64,000 nucleotides of DNA from contig NC_079365.1 in assembly GCF_021018895.1 (NCBI RefSeq), positions 14,769,501 to 14,833,500 on the forward strand. Direction: 5' to 3'. A program made the position numbers and the translations under genes. Source of the stretch: Seriola aureovittata. Taxonomy: Eukaryota; Chordata; Actinopteri; Carangiformes; Carangidae. Under the pieces are notes generated by a model. The model was not told the origin of the DNA. It did no database searches and saw only the letters and a list, made by a program, of their open reading frames with translations. Positions 36,804 through 49,065 of the stretch are shown here, piece by piece (the stretch's first letter is position 1; each line of letters opens with the position of its first letter).

Positions 36804-36960
36804 GATGTCTCAACAGTCCGCCGGTGTGCTCCTCTACTGGGTAAATCTGGCCAGAGTCAGTCTCACTACTGAGCTGCCGGGAGGAGAGGAGGAGGAGAAA
36901 CTTTAGAGACACGTCACCACTACAGACACGAAGCCTTTAAACGATTTAAAGACACATACA
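36804..36960 (-). promoter_or_regulatory. sec61a1: 5' UTR and promoter of sec61a1 with a UPRE-like site
   Basis: The 100 or so bases before the ATG are GC-richer and purine/pyrimidine-biased, as expected for a housekeeping 5' UTR. On the minus strand TGACGTGT (36916-36909) resembles the ATF6/XBP1 element TGACGTG(G/A) and also a CRE half site. SEC61 subunits are known targets of the unfolded protein response, so the site is plausible, but only its sequence supports it. Confidence 0.4.
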
Positions 36961-36965
36961 GTTTT

Positions 36966-36998
36966 AATAAAATAAAATAAAATAAAATAAAATAAAAC
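36966..36998. repeat. (AAAAT)n microsatellite
   Basis: About six and a half AAAAT units lie just upstream of the sec61a1 promoter. Confidence 0.9.
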
Positions 36999-37024
36999 AA
37001 TCATATCTCTTTTCGTTATTTGTG

Positions 37025-37262
37025 CAGCGGTGGAAAAGTATTCAGATTATTTACTTAAGTAAAAGTAAATACCATAATGTTAATTGTACTTTGTTTCAAA
37101 AAAACTGTAAAAATTACAAAGTACAGATGTTTTGCAGAAAAATGTAGCAAAACTAAAGAAGTCATTGTACAGACGTGGTCGGTTTACCCTCCTAGAGGCC
37201 CCATTCTTCTTCTTAAGGTACTGTTGACTCCTACTTTACACTGTAGTACTCTACATCTGAGG
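37025..37262 (+). repeat. Dispersed teleost repeat (GCGGTGGAAAAGTA family)
   Basis: It starts AGCGGTGGAAAAGTATTCAG and continues with ATTTACTTAAGTAAAAGTAA. Near its right end are CTCCTACTTTACACTGTAGT and CTCTACATCTGAGGTGACTA. It is a fish repeat related to the copy at 10379 but of a different subtype. Confidence 0.65.
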
Positions 37263-37263
37263 T

Positions 37264-37620
37264 GACTAGTTAATAAATCAATTAGTCGATTGACAGAAAA
37301 TTGACCAGCAACAATTTGATAACTGATTTATCTTTAAGTCATTTTATTATAGGCTTACAGGTTTATCAGTTTCTCAGGTGTGAATATTTGGTATTTTCCC
37401 ACTGTTCTACAATAATATGCACAACATGTCCACTTGGGCCTTTCTGTGGGTATTTCTCACTATTTTCTTTTTATCAAAGAAAACAACTGTCAGTTGTATT
37501 GATGATGAAAACAATTGTTGGTTGCTTCTTTACAGCTCTCCTATGATGGAAAAACACTACTTTGTCTGAGGTTTTCTGAATCTTAAAGTTCCTCTCCAGA
37601 CATGTTTTAAACTATGTAAA
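37264..37620 (+). repeat. Dispersed teleost repeat next to the preceding one
   Basis: AATCAATTAGTCGATTGACA and GAAAATTGACCAGCAACAAT followed by TTCTCAGGTGTGAATATTTG show the same family as 395-895. The right boundary is approximate. Confidence 0.5.
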
Positions 37621-37733
37621 AATACTCTGTAATGATTGAAATTTAGTTAAACATGGTTTTGAAAAAACAAATTAAACTTGTGACACGCCCATCACTGCTG
37701 CTTGCACTTGGATGACAGGTGACAGAGCAGAGT

Positions 37734-38115
37734 GTATCAAGATGGTTATAGTGGAGGAAACATTGGACGGACTCAGCCACACGTTTGAGCCTCAGTCAGA
37801 CCCAGACTCAGGAGTTTGTTGAAGAGTGAGGAGTTTGTTAGTTGTGCTCCAAAACTGGCCACTAGAAGACATATCAGAATGGTAAACGTAATTGTTTGTT
37901 CATGTTGTTTGTTAGCTTGTAACTGGCAGTGGCCTGAGACAGTGTTAGTGGCTGTACTAATGCAAAGTCTGGCTCTTGGTACTGACAAGGTTTTGGTCAC
38001 CAGTGAGAGAGCTGTGCGTATCAATATGGTTAGCGTTAGAGGAAACATTTGAGAGACTCGGTTACACATTTGAGCCTAAGTCAGACCCAGACTCAGATGA
38101 GGAGTTTTATTTATT
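37734..38115. repeat. Diverged direct duplication about 285 bases apart
   Basis: The stretch around 37734-37812 and the stretch around 38020-38098 share an order of similar blocks: TATCAAGATGGTTATAGTGG with TATCAATATGGTTAGCGTTA, GAGGAAACATT, CACACGTTTGAGCCT with TACACATTTGAGCCT, then AGTCAGACCCAGACTCAG in both. The second copy keeps an acidic reading EPKSDPDSDEE, the kind of acidic start seen in some transposase-derived genes, but no long frame follows. Confidence 0.6.
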
Positions 38116-39002
38116 TATTTATTTTTTTATGATATTTCTTTACTTTACTGAAGTCAAATTTTTAATGCAGGACCTGATCAGATTTCTTTATAAAGTATTT
38201 CCACTTTGACCTAAGTAAAGGATCTGACACCAGACCATTACTGAAATAAAAGGGAAGGTACCAGTAGCGGCTGAATTATTAAATTTTTTTCCAGAGTAAT
38301 CATTTCTTTAAGAAGCTACACTTTGGTGAAAAAAATCTACTCTGATGAACAGGTATTTACTCCTCCATTATTCCTCCCTGTGTGTGTGCAGGCATGTCTC
38401 CACCAGAGAGCAGCAGTAACCTGAAAAAAATCAGGCTCAGGAAATGCAGGCTGGTGAAGACACTTTAAAGTGAGCTTCTCTAAAGCCAGCCTGACTGTTA
38501 ACAAAGGCAGAACCACACACATCCATAACAGGTTCACTTCACAATGCTTTACTGTGCAAGAGCCCTGCAACAAATCCTTGAGTTGTCAAGATGATCATAT
38601 TCAATTTTTATGTTTGAGAGATGCTGACTGATAAAATAATAATACTAACAGGTATCACAAACTTGAACCAATAACCAAAGAAGCAGAGCAGTAAGATTAA
38701 CGCAGGGCTAAAGGTCTGAGAGTGAGAAAAATGATAAGAATATTTTTGCCCAGGAAATGTCTCAGTCTCAGTGTGTTATAGCGAAATAGATTTATGATGT
38801 GGAGATATGCTGCAATTACTGATTTATGTTTAAATAGGAACATAGAGACTTACCACAGCTGAACGTCCCGAATGTGAGCTATGAACTGGGTATACATTGT
38901 TTACAAAGAGCCTATTTCATTACTAACCACAATTTAGCAGTATATTAATATGCTGAAAAAATACTTTCCTATAAGTAAGCACAGGGTGTTGGACCCCACT
39001 GG

Positions 39003-39003
<1 letters not shown>

Positions 39004-39062
<59 letters not shown>

Positions 39063-39063
39063 T
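39004..39063. repeat. (CTTT)15 microsatellite
   Basis: A perfect tetranucleotide run of 60 bases, polypyrimidine on the plus strand. Confidence 0.95.
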
Positions 39064-41227
39064 GAAAATGTAGCTGAAGAGTATCAGTGAACAGGATGTT
39101 GTAAAAGGCTGGTGCAGCATTTCTCACATAGTTGAAAGCGGAGGATGGCACACTCTGTAGAGAAAGAGCTCAGTTTTCAGAGCACTCCCTGATAACAGTG
39201 TCCGTAGTGTTGGGGAACAAGGGAAAAGACAACTGAGAAGCTTCTCCAGCAGAATAAAGCCTTAGGTTTATACTCTTTGGTTCTTCTCTATGAGCTCACT
39301 GATGTCCTTTCTGAGGAACAAACCACTATTTTGACCCTGGAGAGATGTCTTCATATTTTAAGGACATCAAAGCATACACAGAACTTTAAAAGTTAACAGC
39401 CTCAGGCTACATGGAGGGTAAATACAGAACAACAGACATTCAGGAGTCTGAGTGTGAGTGTAGAGAACACGTGGTACCTGCAATTACAACAACACTCAAG
39501 ACGAAAGTCTATGGTAAACTGTTTAGTGGGTAAAGATGTCCCATTTTATTTTTTAATGGCATCTCATTTGAGAAGAAGTAAAAACTTTCCCATCTTCCCA
39601 TTTACCACATCAACTTTAAATCTAATGTTTTTGACTCACCCAGCTTGATGAAATTGGCTCAAACAAACATATAAATTAATTCATATAATTTCACCCAAGC
39701 AGAATTTTTATGTGTTGTGGTGGTAATGATGCAAAATGTTTTATATCACATATGCAGTGGATATTGAACTAAATTGACTGTACACTTGCAGTCACGTTAT
39801 TTACTGAAATCAATAGATGCAACATACTTTTCTTCAACCAGTTTACACTTGTGTGTATCTCATCCTCTCATAAAACATGGCCTCTTTTCCTCATTGAGAA
39901 CATAGACATGGACACATGTAAAAAAAAAACAACAACAAAAAAAACCCAGATAGATGGTGGCTGGCATTATATAACTATGTGCAGGAATGTTGAATTCTTT
40001 CTTTACTGCCTTTTTTCTTACATTCATCTCATTCCTCGTTTTGTCGTCTGATGCAAGAGAGGAGCGTTTCGCTTGTTCTGTAACTCACCATCCATCGAAA
40101 CCAGGCCACTCACCACACACAATCCCTCTCTGTTTCCATTAGTGAGATCAAACGGCACACATTCTCCTTTAACTTGAACTGTTTTCTGTGTGTTTGACTT
40201 GATTTGAGTGTGTTTGTGCCTTAATTATTGCATATGTGTTGTAAAGCAGATTATCACACTGGAGATCACTGGGACCTACAGGGGGATCCCGAAGTAGGAA
40301 TGCAAAAGCAGGTACTTTTTAAAGGCCACATTCAGATGTTTACAGTGACAGGATAATACTATGTTCTTTGACATTTCCCATCCCCACGGGGTTGTATATG
40401 TTTCTCGGATGGGAGGGGGGGGACAGTGGATGTATGAATCAACACAAGAAACTGGGTGGGAGTAAAGAGTCACAAGATCAACATGAGGCCAAGTAGTCTG
40501 AATAACTCCATGCTCAGATGTCTTTTCCCCACTTTTCCTGTTTCCTCTTTTCCCCTGCCTTCCTGGAATAACCATAACAGCGCAATACTGGTCAGTCAAA
40601 CTTATTCTCTGCCTCTATGTCCGAGTCTCTCTCTGATTTTCCTTGTTTTTATATTTTCTTATCCTCTTATGAGTCCTCCTCATTATTTTCATTATACTGT
40701 GGATTATTTGCGTTCACTGGCGGCTTAGTGATGAGCACCCTGAACAGCCTTCACCGCTCTGATTCAGCAGGTCCTCAGTGTGGCAAACAGCTGTTCTGAT
40801 CACTTGGCGGCCCGCAGGCTGCTGATATGTTTCACCATGACTGTCATGCAGTGTATCTGCTGTACTGGAGGTCAGGGGTTAAAGTTGATGTTTTTACTAG
40901 TGGATTTAATTGTCTTCGTAATCCACTGCGGGGATCCAGCAGACAAAAGAACACAGTGTTCTCGACCTCGTCCCTCAGGTTACATAAACATCTACAGATC
41001 AAAGACACCTAACTCCTCCCTGCAGATATTTTCGCACACCGCATAAGAGGGTTAATGGAAAAGAGCTTTGTATTTCAGCTTTACATAAACATGGAGGTTC
41101 TTGACAGTAATTGCATCAAATAAGGAGTAAAAGTCTCTCAAAGTTTAGCTGGCAGTCTGAACATGTAGTTGTGTCATTTTATATTCAAATCAATATGATC
41201 AGAGAGCCAAAACATAGCATGAGTCTA

Positions 41228-41790
41228 CAGCCACGCTAGCCGCCCTGGTAGGCTGCATTTAAACACATTGGTGCCTTAAGGTAAATGCTAATGTAATCAT
41301 GCTAATGTATTCACAATGACAAAGCTAACATGCTGATGTTTACATGTTTACATTTGCTAATTAGTATAAAAACAAAGTATACTGAGAGGAATTATATATA
41401 TTTTGTAGGTATCTAGTCAAAAAACAAACTATTGGACAAATTAAAATTTAACCTTATGATGGAGCTAGAAGGAAATTCAGGCATTACAGTTACATAAATT
41501 ATCATTCATCTTGAGGGGACCATGAATGTCTGTACAAAATTTCCTGCTCATCCAATAGTTGTTGAAATGTTTCACAGAAAAACAAACAAATGTGAAGCAC
41601 ATGGTGGCACAAGAGGAAAAGCCAGGGGGATCGTCAAGCTCAGTAAAGGATACACAATCTGAGGACCATGAATATCTGAACAAATTTAATAGCAATCCAT
41701 TCTCTAGTTGTTGAGATATTTCAGTCTGGACTCAGACCAAAGTCATGGACTTGACCAACACCGACGTCCCTTTAGCATTTATAGAAAGAG
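41228..41790. repeat. Long dispersed teleost repeat copy
   Basis: GTAAATGCTAATGTAATCAT, ACAAAGCTAACATGCTGATG, GACCATGAATGTCTGTACAA and CTAGTTGTTGAGATATTTCA followed by a GACCAAAGTCATGGACTTGACC segment are all hallmarks of a high-copy fish repeat. The CCATGAAT block occurs twice in this copy (near 41519 and 41667), so it may hold an internal duplication. Confidence 0.65.
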
Positions 41791-43639
41791 AAGGAGGATG
41801 GAGTCTGAGGGGGATACAGAAAAATGTCTAAATTGAGATAAACTTCAAGCAACTTTAAATCCCAATGGAGTAGAGTGGGGAGGGGGATACTGTTTTTGCT
41901 TTTGTCCTAATCTCACTATAACAGCTGTGTTCAGTTCAGCCTCAACGTAACTGTCTTATGTAACCAGTTTAAAGGTTCCCTGACATCTATGCTCTTAACA
42001 TAAACATGGCCATGACATCAAATGACCCCAGTGGAGATGTGTACTCGCATGTTTTAAATGAATTGAAAAGTCTGTTGAAAAATACCAGCTGTTTGTTGGT
42101 GATAATGTTAATCTGCTCAAGGATACAGAATGTGAGGCAACAGCTAAATCTCATGCAAAACAATGAACCAAGCTGCGCAACTTCTACTGATTAGAATTGA
42201 TAAAATGTTTATAACAATACAACATACAGTGAAGACGACCTGCTTTGTCTTTTGAAAGCAAGAAAACCAGCTGAAAATTCCTACAGGAGAAAATGAACAG
42301 GACAGCATTATGGCTCGAAACCATTGTCAGTGTTCACTGCTATAATCTTAATTACATGTTATTAAAAGAACATCATTGTGCTGCAGATGTGTGAGAGAGT
42401 ATGTTACTTTAAGTGACTTGCCTCCACCTCCTCCACCCACATACACTCAGTCATTCATCATAAGCCATGTATGGGCACTGCAATTATTTCATGACATGTA
42501 TGAAGTGGAAAATGTTGGGGAGGAGGATTAAAGCAGCCATGTTTTAACCAGCAGAGAACCAAAACAATCCCAACGACAGGAGAGTGTGGTGTGAGTGACA
42601 GACCACAACATAACCCCACTAAGAGTTAGCCGGAGTTAACTGGACTGTCATCAGCCTTAATCCAGATTATTCCAGACCATGAACTGTACACTCATAGCTT
42701 TCTCGGCCTGTCTTGTCCTGTCTGGGTTATTTTTGAAGCACGCATACTCATACACTTCACTGTGCTGCTGTGAGGAGCAAGAGTGTGAATGTGCTATTAT
42801 TCTAATATCTTTTATCTTCCCCCCCCCCGCGTCTTATCGGGGGGTTTGACTGGCTGAGAAGTGGTTTCTCTTTCAAAATGATCACACAAGATTCACTAAG
42901 TCATGCTCACATACCTACTCACCCACTCTCACATGAAGTGCTCAGAAATTTTATCTTCACAGTGGATGTTTTCTATGAGTTTGACAGCTGAGGTTCTGTC
43001 TGATAAATCAGGCACAAAGGTTGTGGGAGCTGTCGGAAACCACACACTTCTTTTCCTCTGGGTACCTCTCACAGAATTGCTATCTTTGTGTGGACTTCCT
43101 TAAATATGATCTACCGCATCCAACTTCCCATTTGACTACCAATTACAACACAGGTGACAAATTAAAGAAAAAAAAAAAGAATGAAGTTGTTTCCATACAG
43201 GTGTATTACATGGTTCAATTAAATGAATCAATTTATCAAGGTGATATAATCAATATGAGCTGATTTTGACCCAGAATGATGCTGTTATAAATGCTGGTGT
43301 GACCTGGCACAATAACAGCGTTCTCCACCACCATCAACAAAACACCAAAAGAGGGACGAATGCTGTTTGTTGCTCCAGGTGCGTTCAAGGGACTTGAATT
43401 TATCACCCATCTGTATAAATATGTGATACTGCTCTACAGACAACAGTCTTCTGTGGATTTAGTGATATAAATAAACTTTGAGAACGGCTGTTGATGTCCT
43501 GACACAACCCCTGACGGCAGCTGGTGAGAAATAAGACAAAAATGTCTGACACCACTGATGGTTTATGTAATCTCAGTCCTCATCTGGTCCTGTCCAAAAC
43601 AAAACTGGCGTAGGATCAGCAAGTATTCTGCACTCTTTC

Positions 43640-43789
<150 letters not shown>

Positions 43790-46700
43790 ACTTGGCTTAA
43801 GTTATACATTTCAGCTGATGTTCATTAAACCTGCAGAGACAAAGGTTAAATCGATGATAAGACTCCACATTAAAACAGTGCCAGCAGGATTACTACACCT
43901 ATAGAGGTAAAGCTATCACCGGCCTGATATGAAAATAGGCCACACTAGAAGGACAGGGCACAGTGTGTTCAAGTGTACATGATCCTTTCTGGTGGCTGCG
44001 TGTTCTTATCTGATCGATCTGTTGAACAGGGTTCAAGGAGGGTTGCATAACCTGCTGTGACTTCATAGTCTTTGAACATATGACATGCTGTGTGTGTTGT
44101 TGCAGAAACAGCCCTGTGGTTTCACCGGTATGATCCTCCTCGATGTTCCCCAGGCACATCATGGCACAGTTGCTTAAAATGGCAGATTTCTTTTATGGTT
44201 TTATGGTTGCATTTACATAGTCCCAGAAATGCAAATGTTTGCGCCAAAAAAACATGAGTGTCGTTGGCCTGCAGGTTGCCAAAGAGCCTCCGACATGGTC
44301 GGTGCGTAGTTAACTACTTGCTTTTGATCTGGGCTGTGTGGTAGTACACTGTCTTATAGTAGGCCTATACACATTTTGTACCATTATAATACAAGATTTA
44401 GCCCTGATCCCCATGTGTAACACTGAGCTTACTCTCATTGGACCTACGGCTTAGTACAGTAAAAGGCTGAGATGACATGTGATCTAACCGTAAATATCTT
44501 TGAGTATTGTCCATAGATCAGTGATGCCTTTCTCTATCCATTGTTTGAACCTTAGGTTAAAACATTATCCATGCAGTATAAATTCCTACCTTCTTCTGAT
44601 TTGTTCCTCCTGTCTCGGTTATGTTAGGACCACATGCACATCTGTTATTGCTGCAGGGAGAATGAGAGTGCATGTGCTCTACTGCAGAATCAAATATCTG
44701 TTTTTTTACACATCCTGTTTCACTGGTTTGGTGACTTTTCTTTTGCAGCATGAGATGACATCCTGCAACAGAAAGCCCTTTAAAGCCACTTGAGTAGCTG
44801 GAATGACAATCAGGCAAGAAATTCCATAACCTTTGAACTGTGACGATTTTCTTACCATGTGTTTATACACCACCATGTATGCAGGAAAGGCCTCCTTGTA
44901 GCAAACACACACACACATAAACAAACACCTGTGTGTGTACCGCCACGTATGCCACAAGAACTGTGCATTCAGGCGTTATCATCAGAGTAAGATTAGTCAC
45001 ACCGGCTCTTACATCATAACTCACACTTTTCCTGTGCACTATTGAGGTCAATCAGGATTTATTAGTTCTTTCAGGACATTGCAAAACCTCTACTTTGATC
45101 CTTTAACATTAAGCCTGATTACACTTAGAGTAAACCTGTTAGTGTTGAGCTGATAATTTGTGTTTTCTTGAGCGATTTCTGTGAAATAAAGCAGGCTTCC
45201 TAATCCAGTAAAAACAAAAGGATGCTTTTTAAGTTGACTTTCATTTCACTCCACACTATGGCATTATTTTAGATATTGTTCCCTGTCATTCACAGTAGTC
45301 AGGTTATGAGAATATTTTTACACGATCAATGAGGCCAACCTAACCCTGCATTTTGAGGTGGTTTCAGAAATGCGAAAAATACAGGCGCTGTTGCCATAGT
45401 TATGTATCACTGATAATGTAAAAAAAAAAAAGTCCAGTCACCAAGGCAACTGTCTATGTCCCACACTGGCTCACTTACACACATACAACTCAGACAAAAT
45501 TCAGACAAACGAACCCACTCATCCAAAAAAAACCCGTCTCACATTATAATCTCAAGTGAAGAACTGTCTCAATACACAGATGAAGTATTCTCTTCTTTCC
45601 TAAATCACATGTATTTATGGCCGTCATCATTAAAACCATGCAAAGGAGTAAAACATATGGATTTAAATCTATTTTGCAGAAGGCAGCAGATGAGCTATTT
45701 TAAGATCCGAAAAGAGGAAATAATAATCCCTCTCATTTTGTGCTTCATGCTATCATCTCTCCGACCCCATAACTGGATTGAATATTGCTTTATCCATTCA
45801 AGCTTGAAAACCTGATTAGATCCACCCATGCCCACGTGTTTTACATTTCTCTATTTCAGCTATTCTGTAGGATATGTATGAATAATCCTGTAGCTGAATG
45901 TTGCACATAAAGTGTCGTAATGTGGGTTATCTGTAGGCTCTGAGTCAGTCTTAGGTAAGTGAAAGTGAATGGTGGCTATTATGATGATGTGTGGTTGTGG
46001 TGGTCCTAAGGACTTTCAGTTTATTAGTCAGACCAGTGTGAACTGTATGCTAATGTTCACACACACACAAGCCTAGAATCAACATCTTGTTTACCTACTC
46101 CGCCCATGTCAAATGTCAGGAGATTGTCAGGTGTTGAAAGCAAGCATCTGCTACTGTATCTACTACACCTCATGGTCTTCAGAAAGTTAGTCTACAGCCT
46201 CAAATCACCCCACCCTGGCTGTAAGGCAGGTGTGCCAAGTCGCTGAAGAGTGACGCAGCTTTCTAGGCATACTTTCCACACAGCCAGTCTTTCCGTGGAC
46301 TTACCCTCCTTAGCTCCGGGTGTTTTCCGGTACTGGAAAGCCGATTAGGCTGACTACAAAAGCTGCCGGTTTTGACAGGCAACAATTTTCACTACAGAAT
46401 TCAGGGTCCATAAAATATGTTAAACAAATACTGGTCATCTGAGGTTGCTGCTTTGGAGCTGTTGGGACATGTAGGAGCTGGCTTACACCTTGTAATGCTT
46501 CCTGCTTAGCACTACAGCTTTAATAGAAGTTTTTCATGTTTGAAGTCCATAATCTAAGCTGTGCCGGCCTGGTGCAGATCAGTCACCGATGTCACCGCTG
46601 AATGGCAACTGGGCCAAAAACCCCAACTAAACTGCTTAATAATGAACTCTGTGACCATGATGACGCATGGAAAGTAATGTTTGCAATCTTTGTATTTACG

Positions 46701-47811
46701 CCGTCTCAAACAAACTTGTGAAAACAAAGGAAAAATCCCAAAGCCTGTTCTCTTCGCACCGAGTTTCCCGTGGATGAATTTGTCTAAATGATGTAAATTA
46801 CACTCAGAAGAGAAGTAAACAGCACCAGGTCCTGGTGTTTTAGCTCACGTCATGACCTCTTGTTACTACGTACGAACACTTTGCTTAAGGCTGCTACAGT
46901 AAATTCAAATTCCATTAATTCAACCACAGCTGTATATGATGTGACTGACACAACAGTCAAGGTCACATCCATCAACCTCTCACAGCTTCATCACATCACA
47001 TGTGTCAACCAGGCCCACAGGTTTTGTCTGTCTCGGCATTCTGGTGTTACAGCTCTCACCAACTGAATGATCTGCAATAAAATCTCAACCATCTCACTTA
47101 CAGAAAAACATATTTCTCCACTCTGATCTTTAAACAAGTCTGCAAACATTCTCCCAGCTGAAGATGATTCGGGTAAAATGGCGAATTTGTTCTACTTAAT
47201 TTGGATGAGTTAAATTGGGTCTTTAAAGTTTGAACCTTGATCATTTGTCAACTTGGTTTGAAATCAAAAACTTAGCCCACTGTTTCTATGGTTTTGGTGG
47301 CGTTAAAGAATGTTTTTATAGTGGTTACATTCACTCTGTTTATTATTTTACACAAATAACTTACTGGAACATGTTTTTGCTTAATTTATTTAGACGTCGT
47401 CTCTTGGCTAACTGAAAAGGTCGTCCATCACTTTGCATCCCTCAGTTGAAGGAGAGTCCATGTGATGCTTGTCAGTTCAATTTTCTGTCCAAAAAATGAA
47501 AAATAGAAAATTGGAAAACTGAATTCAATTTTCTAATTTTCATTCGTCACATCAGTGTATAATTAAGATTTATAAGTCGGTTGTACTGTGTAAGGTGAAG
47601 GATGATTAGGTCAAAACGTGGGTATTTCCTTGAGTATGACTAACTGTTGAAACAATGACTCATTTTCCCCTCAGCACTGCATCCTATTGTTAAAGCAACA
47701 CTCTACAGCTGCATTCACTGCTCACATTTCACTTCCCTGCTCACATTTCATTTTCCTTTCCCCACTTCACTTCACTACTTCCCGCCCAGTAAATGTATTT
47801 CTTTCTCTCTC

Positions 47812-47813
<2 letters not shown>

Positions 47814-47875
<62 letters not shown>

Positions 47876-47898
47876 AGACACACACACACACACACACA
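47814..47898. repeat. (CA)n microsatellite, interrupted
   Basis: A CA run with a GACACAGACA interruption near 47871. It lies just past the probable 3' end of ip6k2. Confidence 0.95.
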
Positions 47899-47957
47899 GT
47901 AAATGAACATAAATGACCATAGACCATGTTTTTTTTTTTTTACCACAAATGAATGCC

Positions 47958-47963
47958 TTTATT
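47958..47963 (-). terminator. ip6k2: Candidate polyadenylation signal of ip6k2
   Basis: The minus strand reads AATAAA about 1.1 kb past the ip6k2 stop. A second option is not evident nearer to the stop. The A-rich stretch just downstream (poly-T on the plus strand at 47929-47941) is genomic. Confidence 0.4.
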
Positions 47964-49065
47964 AATCAAGACACTGTTAACACACAAGTATACAAGAGAG
48001 GTATCCGCTCTTGCAATAACAAAATAAATCAAAGTCGGTATCAGAACATTTATAGTGGTAATATGGAATGTACTTGTTTCCACTGTTTTTTTGTATTTTT
48101 AAACAATCCTTTCAAATAAATAGTCTCTATATAGTCTTTATAACTAGTGTTTTTAATCAATATATTCTCTTTGTTTAGTCAAAGTTTCGGGAATGAAGAG
48201 GAAAAATCAGATGAAAACAAAGACAGTGACAAAACAAGGATAATATCCCCTTTGCAATCCCCTTTTCAAAATGTCTTGTGTTTATAGGCAAAAGGGACAG
48301 GGGAGAACAACTGTTGAAAAAAGGCAAATCCCTTCTTCTAGACCTAAATAATCTTGTTCTTCCACCAAAACGTGTAAATCCAAGTGCCCGGTGGACACAC
48401 AAACCTTGTTTGTTAAGAGGGTCTTAAAAGACACCAATATAAACACAAAATGTCCTTATCAGAAGCTTAAGTTGTCAATTGCTACAAGGCTGCTGACCTA
48501 GCCAGCCATGGTCAGCTTGTACAGTCATCTTCCTCACTAATAATGTGCTGTGCTGTTAGGGACTGGTAGTCCAAACTTCATCCAAAAAAAAAAAAACATA
48601 TGTCATAACACAGGTAAAGCACCACGTCAGGCTCCTAGAACTACACTTGAGCTTCACTTATCTCTGCCTCGCTCTCTCTCTCTCAGAGAGAATTTAACAA
48701 TAAAGAAACTTGTCTGTACCAGAGGAGGAGAGTCCTAGGATGCTACAGGAGTCCTGGTGTTTGTTAAGAGACCTCTGTCTCGAACAACATTTCTCCTACC
48801 ACGAATAACAAAGAAAAGGAGCAGTCTCAGAAAGAGAAAAGTGCAAGTAAGGGCACAGGCAGCCCTGTCCTCTGGCAAGTGAGGGAGAGTGCACGACCAC
48901 ACAGACTCTCCCCTGACCCTGAGGTGTCTGAGGTTCCCTCCAAGCAGAGGAGGGTCAGACCCCCATGTAGGCATAAGGACGATGCACCTTGGAGTAGCAG
49001 GGGTTTCAGCTCAGCGAGCCTTTTCCCAGGCTAGAAATTCAGACCATTCAGACTCCACTGCAGCT

